DNA of 64,000 bases, taken from Sediminibacterium sp. GTDB lineage: Bacteria; Bacteroidota; Bacteroidia; Chitinophagales; Chitinophagaceae. The stretch lies in contig NZ_JAUYTR010000005.1 of NCBI RefSeq assembly GCF_030695065.1, forward strand, positions 1 through 64,000, written 5' to 3'. The position numbers and the translations under genes are program-made. The notes under the pieces are model-generated. The model ran no database searches. It had not been told where the DNA came from and saw only the letters and a list, made by a program, of their open reading frames with translations. Below, one piece after another: positions 9,039-17,223 of the stretch (position 1 is its first letter; every line of letters begins with the position of its first letter).

Positions 9039-11471
9039 ATGAAGAAAATTTGGATGAGGGTACTGGTATTGGCAATGATGTTTGGATTCACTCAAGTTGC
9101 CATGGCGCAATTGCCTACCATTCCGCAGGTATCGAGCATTAATATTGATGCTTTATCGGATGCACAGTTTCAGGCTTATATGCAACAAGCCCAATTAAGC
9201 GGTTTATCAGAAGCAGAATTAGAAGCAAAAGCCAAAGAGCGCGGACTCAGCGCTGCGCAAATTGCACAGATCAAAGCACGTATGGGTAGCATGGGTGCAG
9301 GCACTGGTACGGAGAAGAAAAACAGTAATAGTACTTACGAATCTAGAAAGCCTTTCAATACCAAAAATGAATTTAAAAAAGAAGATAAAGAAGGCTTACA
9401 GGTTTTTGGATCTGAATTCTTTTCTAATAGCAACCTTACTTTTGAACCCAATATGCGCATGGCTACCCCCAGCAATTATGTGTTGGGCGTAGACGATGAA
9501 TTGTCCATTGATATATTTGGTTTTTCAGAAAAAACTTCTAAGTATAAAATAAATACCGAAGGGCAAATTCGCATCCCCAATATTGGACCTATTACGTTGG
9601 CGGGGTTAACCATGGATGAAGCCAAGACCAAATTAAAAGGGGTATTGGCGAAAACCTATCCTGGTTTAAACTCGGGCAATACTTTTTTACAAGTAAGCTT
9701 GGGTCAAATCAGAAGCATTCGGGTTACTTTAATTGGCGAAGTGAATCAGCCGGGTTCTTATGAACTCTCTTCTTTATCTACTTTAGCGAATGCCTTGTAT
9801 GCATCGGGTGGTCCTTCCGCCAATGGTTCTTTTAGAAAGATTGACTTGATGCGCAACGGAAAGCGTTTGGTAACATTTGATTTGTACGATTTCTTATTGA
9901 ATGGAGACTTAACCAAGAATGTGTTATTAAAAGATGATGACATTATTAAAGTAAATCCATATTCAGTTAGGTTGGCCGTTACTGGCGCAGTTAAAAGACC
10001 TGCCATATATGAAGCAGAGCCTGGCGAGTACCTTTCTACAGTTATTGAAAAATATGCCAGCGGTTTTGCAGACAGTGCCAATAAAAACAAAGTAACCATT
10101 CAACGTTTTGGCGATTTAGGAAAGTCTATTCTAAATGTAGAATACAAAGACCTTACTAAATTTATGATGAAAAGCTCCGACTCTGTTGTGGTAGGTGCTG
10201 TACCTAGGCGCTTTGAAAACAGAGTCATTGTTGCGGGTTCTGTATTTTACCCCAATAGTTATTCGGTGAATGCCTATCCTACTTTGGGTGCAGTGGTGAA
10301 AGCTGCTCAACTAAAAGAGAACGCTTTTGTGGGTCGTGCGTTGTTGTTTAGAACCAATGCTACCAAAGACACTACTGTTACTGCCGTTAATTTAACCACT
10401 GCAGCTGATTTGGCATTGACTTTACGCAATGATGATTCCTTGCATGTGTACAGTAAAGCAGAATTAAGAGAACAGAGAACAGTTTCCATAACAGGGGAAC
10501 TAAATATGCCTGGTAATTTTTCTTATTCAGAAGGCATGCGTTTAGAAGATTTAATTTTATTGGCAGGTGGATTAAAAGATAGAGCGTCTATTAAAGAAGT
10601 TGAAGTAATGCGCAGAATTCGCAAAGACCCTACCATGGCCGACACCCTAGTATACAATACCATTTTAAAATTCAATTTACAAGATAGTTTAAATTTTACG
10701 GCTAGTCAAGCTGCTATTGAGTTAGAGCCTTATGATGTAGTGAACGTGAAGAATGTTCCTCGTAATCAATCTGCTGGTTCAGTAACCATTGCAGGAGAAG
10801 TATTGTTCCCAGGTACTTATTTGTTGAATACCAAGAAAGATCGGGTGAGTGATTTGTTTAGAAGAGCAGGTGGCATATTAGAATCTGGTTCATTGGGTTC
10901 TGCTTTCTTCTTGCGCAATACTTATCAAGCGGCGTTGAAAGGAGAAATCTTAGACATCAAAAAAGCCTTGGCACAAAAACAAAATACAGATACCATTACC
11001 GTTAAATTATTAGACAGTACTTTGTCTAAAGAGAAAATATTAATGGCGGTGAACTTACGCAATGCTTTGGAGAACCCTGGTTCTGCAGACGATATTGAGT
11101 TAGAAGAAGGCGATATGATTACCATCCCTAAAAAACCAGTAGCGGTACAAGCTTTTGGGGCAGTGAATATTCAAAAGAAAGTACCTTATTATGCAGGATT
11201 GTCTTCACGCAGATTAATTCGTGAGTCGGGTGGTTTTGCTGAGAATGCGAACAAACGTGGTACCTATGTATTGTATCCAAATGGACGCGTGAAGACCGCG
11301 CACAGCTATATTTTCTGGCGCACTTATCCTAAGTTAACTGCCGGTGCTGAATTATATGTTCCTGTGAAGAAATACAGAAAGCCATTGACTGCAGGTGAAA
11401 TCATGGGCTTCACGAGTGGCTTAGTGGGCATGGGTGCAATTATTATTGGAATTTTGAATTCGACGAAATAG
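9039..11471 (+). CDS. Wza-like polysaccharide export protein with SLBB domains
   Basis: An 810-residue envelope protein of the outer-membrane polysaccharide export (OPX) family. It has a signal peptide (MKKIWMRVLVLAMMFGFTQV... ending AMA-QL), a low-complexity Ala/Glu-rich helix to residue ~90, the Poly_export domain from NYVLGVDDELSIDIFGF, and then a series of SLBB beta-grasp repeats, each introduced by a phrase such as VTLIGEVNQPGSYEL, VTGAVKRPAIYEAEPGEYL, VSITGELNMPGNFSYSEGM, VTIAGEVLFPGTYLL and the final AFGAVNIQKKVPYYAG. A hydrophobic stretch GEIMGFTSGLVGMGAIIIGI closes the protein. It would form the exit channel for capsule or exopolysaccharide. Its position between porU and porV is unusual; both its function in export and any link to type IX secretion are inference. 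Confidence 0.9.
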   Translation: MKKIWMRVLVLAMMFGFTQVAMAQLPTIPQVSSINIDALSDAQFQAYMQQAQLSGLSEAELEAKAKERGLSAAQIAQIKARMGSMGAGTGTEKKNSNSTYESRKPFNTKNEFKKEDKEGLQVFGSEFFSNSNLTFEPNMRMATPSNYVLGVDDELSIDIFGFSEKTSKYKINTEGQIRIPNIGPITLAGLTMDEAKTKLKGVLAKTYPGLNSGNTFLQVSLGQIRSIRVTLIGEVNQPGSYELSSLSTLANALYASGGPSANGSFRKIDLMRNGKRLVTFDLYDFLLNGDLTKNVLLKDDDIIKVNPYSVRLAVTGAVKRPAIYEAEPGEYLSTVIEKYASGFADSANKNKVTIQRFGDLGKSILNVEYKDLTKFMMKSSDSVVVGAVPRRFENRVIVAGSVFYPNSYSVNAYPTLGAVVKAAQLKENAFVGRALLFRTNATKDTTVTAVNLTTAADLALTLRNDDSLHVYSKAELREQRTVSITGELNMPGNFSYSEGMRLEDLILLAGGLKDRASIKEVEVMRRIRKDPTMADTLVYNTILKFNLQDSLNFTASQAAIELEPYDVVNVKNVPRNQSAGSVTIAGEVLFPGTYLLNTKKDRVSDLFRRAGGILESGSLGSAFFLRNTYQAALKGEILDIKKALAQKQNTDTITVKLLDSTLSKEKILMAVNLRNALENPGSADDIELEEGDMITIPKKPVAVQAFGAVNIQKKVPYYAGLSSRRLIRESGGFAENANKRGTYVLYPNGRVKTAHSYIFWRTYPKLTAGAELYVPVKKYRKPLTAGEIMGFTSGLVGMGAIIIGILNSTK

Positions 11472-11473
11472 AC

Positions 11474-11512
11474 TTATGGGGCCGCGCGCGGGCTCTGCGC
11501 GCGGCCCCATAA
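11474..11512. repeat. GC-rich 16-bp perfect hairpin
   Basis: A perfect inverted repeat: TTATGGGGCCGCGCGC at 11474-11489 pairs with 11497-11512 around a 7-base loop. It sits three bases after the OPX gene stop, is far more GC-rich than its surroundings and has no following T tract, so it may stabilise the mRNA 3' end rather than act as an intrinsic terminator by itself. Confidence 0.8.
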
Positions 11513-11513
11513 T

Positions 11514-11574
11514 ATACCAAGCAGTTGGTATTTACAGCGCAATTAATCTTCATCGCATTAATTGCGCTTTTTTT
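11514..11574 (+). terminator. Two further hairpins, the second a rho-independent terminator
   Basis: A short stem ATACCAA/TTGGTAT (11514-11520 with 11525-11531) is followed by AGCGCAATTAAT (11536-11547) pairing with 11557-11568 around a 9-base loop and running into seven T residues (11568-11574). The second is a textbook intrinsic terminator for the porU/OPX transcript, leaving porV to be transcribed from its own promoter. Confidence 0.85.
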
Positions 11575-11732
11575 ATGCAACAATTTGCATAATATTCGTA
11601 TCATTGTATAGCAGCTCCCCACTGCAATCCTAAATAAACTGAATGGCATAATTTCTACGCTAAAAATTCGTTTCAATTCAATCTAAGTTTTGTGTGGTAC
11701 AATGGTGTACGCCGAAACAAAAACTATTCTGT

Positions 11733-12899
11733 ATGAAAAATGCATCTAAAAAATTATGCGTAACAGCGTTATTGTGTGTAGGACTTGCTGCTGCAATGCC
11801 TACAGCTATAATCGCCCAAGCCGATTCTATTAATATTGTTTCTACTGCTGTTCCTTTCTTGCGTATATCGCCCGATGCACGTGCAGGAGGTATGGGAGAC
11901 GCAGCCATTGCTACCAATCCCGATGCCAACTCGCCTTTTTGGAACTTAGCTAAAACCGCTTTTGCAGAAAAGCGTTCGGCTATTTCTTTAAACTATACGC
12001 CTTGGTTGCGCGACTTGGGTTTAAACGATGTATACTTAGCCAGTGCAGCTGCTTATAAAAAGATTGACGATAATTCTGTGATCTCTGGTTCTATGCGTTT
12101 CTTTAGCTTGGGTAATATTCAATTAACCGACTTTTCTGGTAACGTGTTGAATACCGTGCGTCCTACTGAGTTCTCTATTGATGGGGGTTATACCCGTGTG
12201 TTAAGCGAGAAATTAAGTTTGGCGGTTGCATTGCGTTACATCAATTCAAGATTGGTAGTAGGTGATGTAGGAACAGGTGTGGTGTACAAAGCAGGTAATG
12301 CTTTGGCAGGTGATGTTTCCTTGTTTTACAATGGTCGTGATGTAGATGGACAGGGTTTAAACTTTGGCGTAGTATTATCCAACTTAGGAACCAAAGTGGG
12401 GTATACCAACGATGCACGTAACAAAGATTTCTTACCCGCTAACTTAGGGTTGGGTATGGCTTATACCAAAGTAATGAGCGAAGGCAATAGCATCAGCTTT
12501 GCTTTAGACGTGAATAAATTATTGGTGCCAGTGGCGCCTACTACAACAGGGGTTTTCGCCACCGATTCCGCCAACTTGTCGGAGTACAGAAATACTTCTG
12601 TGGTGAGCAGCTGGATGAAATCTTTCTCTGATGGCAGCAGCTTAACCAAGAGCTTTCAAGTATCTGCTGGTATGGAGTATTCGTACAACAACCAGTTTAA
12701 ATTACGCGCAGGCTATTTTTACGAAGACAGAACTCGCGGCAACCGCAGGTACTTCACCGCAGGTGCAGGATTCGATGTAAAGTTCATGCAGATCAACGTG
12801 TCTTACCTAGTACCTTCTGGCAGTGGGGTTACCCGTAATCCTTTATCGAATACCTTGCGTTTGGGGTTGGTGTTTAACCTAAGTAATGATGATTTCTAG
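11733..12899 (+). CDS. porV: Type IX secretion outer-membrane shuttle protein PorV
   Basis: FadL-like 14-strand outer-membrane barrel that passes cargo from the SprA translocon to the PorU sortase. The 388-residue product has a signal peptide (MKNASKKLCVTALLCVGLAA...IIAQ) and the PorV N-terminus: VPFLRISPDARAGGMGDAA followed by NSPFWNLAK, a characteristic motif. The rest alternates beta strands typical of the PorV/PorQ family and ends in an aromatic-rich strand (LRLGLVFNLSNDDF). I use the ATG at 11733 because it starts the signal peptide; an in-frame start 39 bases earlier adds an implausible leader. Two-gene distance from porU matches known synteny. Its last 21 bases overlap a small convergent gene. 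Confidence 0.93.
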   Translation: MKNASKKLCVTALLCVGLAAAMPTAIIAQADSINIVSTAVPFLRISPDARAGGMGDAAIATNPDANSPFWNLAKTAFAEKRSAISLNYTPWLRDLGLNDVYLASAAAYKKIDDNSVISGSMRFFSLGNIQLTDFSGNVLNTVRPTEFSIDGGYTRVLSEKLSLAVALRYINSRLVVGDVGTGVVYKAGNALAGDVSLFYNGRDVDGQGLNFGVVLSNLGTKVGYTNDARNKDFLPANLGLGMAYTKVMSEGNSISFALDVNKLLVPVAPTTTGVFATDSANLSEYRNTSVVSSWMKSFSDGSSLTKSFQVSAGMEYSYNNQFKLRAGYFYEDRTRGNRRYFTAGAGFDVKFMQINVSYLVPSGSGVTRNPLSNTLRLGLVFNLSNDDF

Positions 12900-13052
12900 G
12901 GCGCTGACTTTTTTGATTTGACCTTTTTCTGATAAAACGAAAGTGCCATTTTGTGCCTTCTTTTGCTTCACAAGGCGATGGAATGTCAAGTCTAATCCTT
13001 TGCGAATTTGCTCACGTAGTTGTGGAATATCAATTTCAGTTTTTTTCATCAT
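12879..13052 (-). CDS. 57-residue partner of the zeta-type protein
   Basis: A small gene encoding 57 residues, MMKKTEIDIPQLREQIRKGL at the start, then a basic helical region with TFHRLVKQKKAQNG and a strand pair FVLSEKGQIKKV, ending EIIIT. Its start ATGATG overlaps the last 17 bases of the zeta-type gene, whose stop TGA lies inside this reading frame, so the two are translationally coupled. I recall similar short proteins next to zeta-like P-loop genes in Bacteroidota, making it a candidate antitoxin, but that role is inference. Its 3' end runs 21 bases into the convergent porV gene. Confidence 0.65.
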   Translation of the reverse strand: MMKKTEIDIPQLREQIRKGLDLTFHRLVKQKKAQNGTFVLSEKGQIKKVSALEIIIT

Positions 13053-13617
13053 GTACGCTTTTTATTTGTTGCCAAATAAGCTCATCATAAATTTTTATGT
13101 TCGCCAGTTGCTGACCTTCAGCCACAAAGGTATATGGTCTGCTTGAATTATTTATAACAAGCCAATAATCTGCGAACTCAATAAATCTATTATTTAAATT
13201 ATAGATTCCCCTATAATACCTTCTTCTAATCGTTTCTTCAGGAATATTATGCCCGCCTTCACTTACCCGCATTTTTACACGCTCAAGAGCAAGATTAACA
13301 TCGTTTAACCAAAAAAATAGTAAGGTAACAGAGTAGCCTCTTTCTTTCGCAACTTTTATAGTATTTAAATAAGATAAAGTGGTCAAAGTGGTTTCGAATG
13401 CAAAGTCAACACCACTATTTGAAAGTTCTTCTATTCTTTCTAACATTATTCTTCCAGCCTGAAAAGATACACTTTCAGGCTGGAATGGAGATAACCCCTT
13501 TGCAATTTCATCTGCATTCACAAATTCCTTACAATTAAGCATTTCTGGCAAAATAGTAAAAGAGGCTGTTGTTTTACCAGCCCCATTACAACCAGAAATA
13601 ATATAGAGATTTGGCAC
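13036..13617 (-). CDS. Zeta-toxin-family P-loop kinase-like protein
   Basis: A 193-residue protein with a Walker A motif at the very start (GCNGAGKTT, residues 9-17), an FVNADEIAKGLSP segment (the zeta-family Asp after strand 2), FAFETTLTT (substrate loop), and RVSEGGHNIPEETIRRRYYRG with the Arg-rich lid of zeta/AAA_33 proteins. True zeta toxins phosphorylate UDP-N-acetylglucosamine and so stop cell-wall synthesis; here the substrate is unknown. The only start that keeps the P-loop intact is GTG at 13617. Followed by, and overlapping, the 57-residue gene; murF, a wall-synthesis gene, lies 370 bases away on the other strand. Confidence 0.85.
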   Translation of the reverse strand: MPNLYIISGCNGAGKTTASFTILPEMLNCKEFVNADEIAKGLSPFQPESVSFQAGRIMLERIEELSNSGVDFAFETTLTTLSYLNTIKVAKERGYSVTLLFFWLNDVNLALERVKMRVSEGGHNIPEETIRRRYYRGIYNLNNRFIEFADYWLVINNSSRPYTFVAEGQQLANIKIYDELIWQQIKSVHDEKN

Positions 13618-13738
13618 TTTTTATTTTTATGAATTAAAGCTATGAAATTATTTAAACCTATTGCATAATGAAGGGTATCTAATAAAGCAATCAACAAATT
13701 CAATTTGTTTATTATTAGGAACCCTTAAATTTGGATAA

Positions 13739-13972
13739 ATGCAAAAAATGAAAACCGTTTCGCTTGAAACAATGATTGACAAGCATATTGGCAAAATTGG
13801 AACAGACCCTAGAAATAGTTTTGAGCAAGAACTAAAAAGAGTTGACATTTTCATTGCGAGCGAACCTTTGACAAACAAAGCAAGAAAAGAAATAAGTGAA
13901 TTCATTCGCAATTATAAATCACCCGCTTCTAGGAAAAATAAAAAGCCAAAAAAAGGAATTAACAAACCCTAA
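13739..13972 (+). CDS. HigA-like antitoxin N-terminus lacking the HTH domain (possible remnant)
   Basis: A 77-residue basic protein. Residues 4-33 (MKTVSLETMIDKHIGKIGT then NSFEQELK) resemble the N-terminal segment that I recall in Bacteroidota XRE/HigA-type antitoxins. In those proteins an HTH domain follows; here the rest is instead a short helix (NKARKEISEFIRNYK) and a lysine-rich tail. No adjacent HigB-like toxin is visible. It may be a decayed antitoxin, or a short functional regulator for the zeta-type gene divergent from it. The ATG at 13748 is an alternative start. It ends 17 bases before murF. Confidence 0.5.
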   Translation: MQKMKTVSLETMIDKHIGKIGTDPRNSFEQELKRVDIFIASEPLTNKARKEISEFIRNYKSPASRKNKKPKKGINKP

Positions 13973-13989
13973 TTAGCACTAATTTAATT

Positions 13990-15390
13990 ATGACCATCCA
14001 GCAGATATACAAAATTTTTCAGCAATACCCTTCGGTTCAAACCGATACCAGAAAACTCAAAGAAGGCGATATTTATTTTGCGCTAAAAGGACCCAATTTT
14101 AATGGGAATGAATTTGCATTGCTAGCGTTGGACAATGGTGCTGCTTATGCCGTTGTTGATGAAATGCCTATTGAGTCGGAATTAATTGCTGCTGAATTAT
14201 CGGAGCCGGGGATTAAGGAGCGGCTCCTCCTCGTAGACGATGTATTAACATCATTGCAGCAATTGGCAAAACACCATCGCCAACAATTCAATATCCCATT
14301 TATTGCCATCACAGGAAGCAACGGAAAAACCACCAGCAAGGAATTGATTTATGCGGTGTTGGCTGCTCATTTTAAAACTTACACTACACAGGGCAACCTG
14401 AACAATCATATTGGCGTGCCGCTCACTATTTTGAGTGTGCAGCCCGATGCAGAAATGGCCGTGATAGAAATGGGCGCCAATCACCAAAAAGAAATTGAAA
14501 GTTATTGCTTGTATACCTTGCCATCGCACGGCGTTATTACCAATTGCGGCAAAGCACATTTAGAAGGTTTTGGCGGAGTGGAAGGCGTGCGCAAAGGCAA
14601 GGGCGAACTCTATCAGTTCTTGCGCGAACACAAAGGCACTGCTTTCGTATATGCGGATTATGATTATTTGCAACCCATGAGTGCAGGCATTGAAAATATT
14701 ATTTATTACGGTATTACAAAGGGATTTGTGCAGGGGCAGATTGAAGCCGCCGAACCATTTTTGACGGTTGCAATAACGGCGGGGCTGGGGCCCGATTTTG
14801 CAGGCCACGACTCATCCACACCGGCCCCGCAACGGTCAATCACTCAGGCTACTCCAACCCTAATTAAATCTCAACTCGTAGGCGATTACAATCTCCCTAA
14901 TATTTTATGCGCCGTTACCATCGGAAAATATTTTGGCGTACCTGCTGAAAAAATAATCAGCGCCATAGAAAACTATGCACCTTCTAACTCTCGCTCACAA
15001 CTTATTGAGCGCGGCAGCAATCATATTATATTGGATGCATACAATGCTAACCCCAGTAGCATGAAAGTGGCCATTGAAAATTTCGCCAAACTAAAAGCCG
15101 ATCGAAAAATTGTGATGCTCGGCGGCATGATGGAATTAGGAGAAGACAGCATTGCCGAACACCAAGCAATAATTGAATTATTGGTTGCGCTACAATTTAA
15201 AGAAGTGGTGTTGGTAGGCGGAGATTTTGTACACACACAAGCAGCTATATCGCAAATACAAAATACCCCATTCACCTATTTACCCAATGCTGCAGCAGCC
15301 CGCGATTGGTTGAAGCAATTGAATCCGCAGCATGCCTATATTTTAGTGAAGGGATCGAGGTCAATGAAAATGGAGCAGGTTTTGAGTTAA
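13990..15390 (+). CDS. murF: UDP-N-acetylmuramoyl-tripeptide--D-alanyl-D-alanine ligase
   Basis: Adds D-Ala-D-Ala to UDP-MurNAc-tripeptide, the last cytoplasmic ATP-dependent step of peptidoglycan precursor synthesis. The 466-residue product shows the Mur ligase plan: an N-terminal substrate domain with TDTRKLKEGDIYFALKG, the ATP-binding central domain with FIAITGSNGKTTSKELI near residue 110, NLNNHIGVPLTIL, EMGANHQKEIE, ITNCGKAHLEGFGG, and a C-terminal domain with LDAYNANPSSMKVAIENF and VMLGGMMELGEDS. Length and motifs match MurF rather than MurE. It sits alone on its strand among toxin-antitoxin genes. Confidence 0.96.
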   Translation: MTIQQIYKIFQQYPSVQTDTRKLKEGDIYFALKGPNFNGNEFALLALDNGAAYAVVDEMPIESELIAAELSEPGIKERLLLVDDVLTSLQQLAKHHRQQFNIPFIAITGSNGKTTSKELIYAVLAAHFKTYTTQGNLNNHIGVPLTILSVQPDAEMAVIEMGANHQKEIESYCLYTLPSHGVITNCGKAHLEGFGGVEGVRKGKGELYQFLREHKGTAFVYADYDYLQPMSAGIENIIYYGITKGFVQGQIEAAEPFLTVAITAGLGPDFAGHDSSTPAPQRSITQATPTLIKSQLVGDYNLPNILCAVTIGKYFGVPAEKIISAIENYAPSNSRSQLIERGSNHIILDAYNANPSSMKVAIENFAKLKADRKIVMLGGMMELGEDSIAEHQAIIELLVALQFKEVVLVGGDFVHTQAAISQIQNTPFTYLPNAAAARDWLKQLNPQHAYILVKGSRSMKMEQVLS

Positions 15391-15404
15391 TAATTTGCCA
15401 ACAA

Positions 15405-15443
15405 TTTCGTTTATTTTGATTATTTCGTTTATTTCGTTTATTT
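15405..15443. repeat. Repeated TTTCGTTTA units upstream of the HTH/PIN module
   Basis: TTTCGTTTATTT occurs at 15405-15416, 15423-15434 and 15432-15443, offsets of 18 and 9 bases, so the copies are phased on a 9-base unit. The block lies 28 bases before the HTH gene and is a natural candidate operator for autoregulation of the toxin-antitoxin module. Confidence 0.5.
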
Positions 15444-15470
15444 TGCCTCCGAATCCAAAAACCTGCAATT

Positions 15471-15926
15471 ATGAAAGTGCTAGAACAAATAAGAAAACCG
15501 TCCAAACTTGACCAAAAAATTGCAAGTGAATCTTACAATGCCTTAGCTTCTGTAATTGAACAACTTAATTCTGAACAGCCTGAAATTGAAATTGAAGAAA
15601 CAAGCGAAAAAATAAAAATCCCATTAAGTGCTTTAAAGCTTTTAGGCGACATTTTGAAAGCCATGGGACAAGGAAAATTAATTTCTCTTGTACCAATTGC
15701 TACTGAGGTAACTACACAAGCTGCTGCTGAAATTCTTGGTTGTTCTAGACCCCATTTTGTAAAACTACTTGAGGAAGGGAAGATTGTATTTACAAAGATT
15801 GGAAAACACAGAAGAATAAAATATGATGATATTATAAAGTATAGGAAACAAATGAAAGAGTATCAGAAACAGAATATTATTGATATTATGAATTCAGACG
15901 AAGAAACAGGATTATATGATTCATAG
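15471..15926 (+). CDS. Excisionase-type HTH antitoxin
   Basis: A 151-residue protein. The N-terminal half is helical and acidic (EQPEIEIEETSEKIKIPLSA); the second half carries a MerR/excisionase-type winged helix-turn-helix with TTQAAAEILGCSRPHFVKLL followed by the wing KIVFTKIGKHRRIKYDDI. This architecture is the usual antitoxin for a class of PIN-domain toxins. It overlaps the PIN gene by 11 bases, so translation is coupled. Likely binds the repeated TTTCGTTTA block upstream and neutralises the PIN protein; function is inferred from domain and context. Confidence 0.82.
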   Translation: MKVLEQIRKPSKLDQKIASESYNALASVIEQLNSEQPEIEIEETSEKIKIPLSALKLLGDILKAMGQGKLISLVPIATEVTTQAAAEILGCSRPHFVKLLEEGKIVFTKIGKHRRIKYDDIIKYRKQMKEYQKQNIIDIMNSDEETGLYDS

Positions 15927-16479
15927 TGTTCGCTTTATAGCTGTTTTAGACACCAATGTAGTTTATCCAGTAATTATAAGGGATATCCTGTTTTGGTTTG
16001 CCTACTATGACTTATACACACCCAAATGGAGTGAAACTATATTTGATGAATGGAGAAGAGTAATGATTGAGAAAGGAGTTTCGGAAGAGGATGCAAACAA
16101 AAGAATATCAAAAGCAAATTCAGCCTTTCCTGACGCCCAAGTTAATAATTACAAAGGATTAATAAATAACTTAGAACTTCCAGATGAAGATGACCGTCAC
16201 GTATTAGCAGCAGCAATAAAGACCAATGCGAATCTAATTGTCACAAACAATATTAAAGACTTTCCGGAAAAATATTTGCAATCATTTAGTTTAAGTGCTA
16301 AAACTGCTGATGATTTTTTAACAGACATCATAGATCTTAATCCAGAACAAGCTGTAGCTGCATTTAAAGAAATGGTTTTAAATAAGAAAAACCCAAAACA
16401 AGACGAGTTTGATGTTCTTAATCTTCTTAGAAATGCTGGTCTTATTGACACAGCGAACTATCTCCACTCTTTAATATAA
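15916..16479 (+). CDS. PIN-domain toxin (VapC-like RNase)
   Basis: A 187-residue protein with a PIN nuclease domain: FIAVLDTNVVYPVIIRDIL carries the first acidic residue (Asp12), LPDEDDRHVLAAAIKT supplies the central acidic cluster and LIVTNNIKDFP the last. PIN toxins of this kind cleave tRNA or rRNA with magnesium. The C-terminal ~50 residues are an extra helical extension, so it is longer than classic VapC (about 130). It is preceded by, and overlaps, the HTH gene, the standard antitoxin-first order. Confidence 0.85.
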   Translation: MIHSVRFIAVLDTNVVYPVIIRDILFWFAYYDLYTPKWSETIFDEWRRVMIEKGVSEEDANKRISKANSAFPDAQVNNYKGLINNLELPDEDDRHVLAAAIKTNANLIVTNNIKDFPEKYLQSFSLSAKTADDFLTDIIDLNPEQAVAAFKEMVLNKKNPKQDEFDVLNLLRNAGLIDTANYLHSLI

Positions 16480-16491
16480 TTTGCATTAACC

Positions 16492-16947
16492 CTACCAATT
16501 GGCAAATTGATCTTTATTGATGCGCTCTGGTGCTTTCAGCGGTTTCTCTTTCCACTTGGGTTCATACTTCACAAACCAACTTAACCAAAGTGATCGGGCC
16601 AAGCGCATCATAAGCGGCTGCACTGCCAATAAGATAACAATATTGGTTCCTAACCAATAAAAAATGCGGTTATCATCAATGTCAAATGTCATTCCAATAA
16701 GGACTTTCCAAGCAACAAATGTGCTCACTGTTAAAGCCACAGAAAGCGCATAGCTCACATAGCCAGTACCATAATAAAATCCCACTTCAATTTCTGTAGG
16801 CTGATGACAAACCGGGCAGGTTTCATGCATTTCCGTACTTTTTCCTTTGATGCTGTAGGCAGATTTACTTTTAAACAACTCCCCTTCTCTACATCTGGGG
16901 CATTTATTGGTGAGGGCGCTTACTAGATAAGTTTTACTTAAATCCAT
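16492..16947 (-). CDS. DUF983 zinc-ribbon membrane protein
   Basis: A 151-residue protein with an N-terminal zinc ribbon (Cys16/Cys19 in NKCPRCREG and Cys44/Cys47 in ETCPVCHQ) and two transmembrane segments at about residues 62-85 and 95-112, matching DUF983. FYYGTGYVSYALSVALT is the family's conserved segment between ribbon and first helix. Function is not established; it is a conserved single-copy gene in many Bacteroidota. It is convergent with the HTH/PIN module (12 bases) and is flanked on its other side by further toxin genes, so it reads as host backbone between insertions. Confidence 0.88.
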   Translation of the reverse strand: MDLSKTYLVSALTNKCPRCREGELFKSKSAYSIKGKSTEMHETCPVCHQPTEIEVGFYYGTGYVSYALSVALTVSTFVAWKVLIGMTFDIDDNRIFYWLGTNIVILLAVQPLMMRLARSLWLSWFVKYEPKWKEKPLKAPERINKDQFANW

Positions 16948-17223
16948 GACAAATAGATTATATGAACTGTAGAACAGAATTGATCATCAGTTCAATGCTG
17001 ATTTCAAGTAGTAAAGTTAGCCAAATATAGCAAGTGGTTGTGTAACAAAAGTTGAATTCAGGTTAAATCACAACGATTTATTGCGGCAACTACGCGCTCC
17101 AGGCATATGCTGGACAAGTAAATTGCAATTGGGTTTATCGCGATGCTGAGCTTGAAAAATCGCGGATATGATCCCCCGGGAAAAAAGATTAACAAAAGTT
17201 CAAAAAAAATATACCAAAATGAT
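16948..17223. other. 276-base intergenic region without a recognised gene
   Basis: Lies between the divergent DUF983 gene and the RHH/MazF module. I see no clear promoter box, terminator or RNA gene. A 34-codon open stretch around 17065-17165 has no start codon in a sensible place and is not called. Confidence 0.4.

Noticed and set aside
17059-17165. 34-codon open stretch in the gap before the RHH/MazF module
   Set aside because: No start codon in a usable place, no homology recognised and a stop just upstream; more likely chance.
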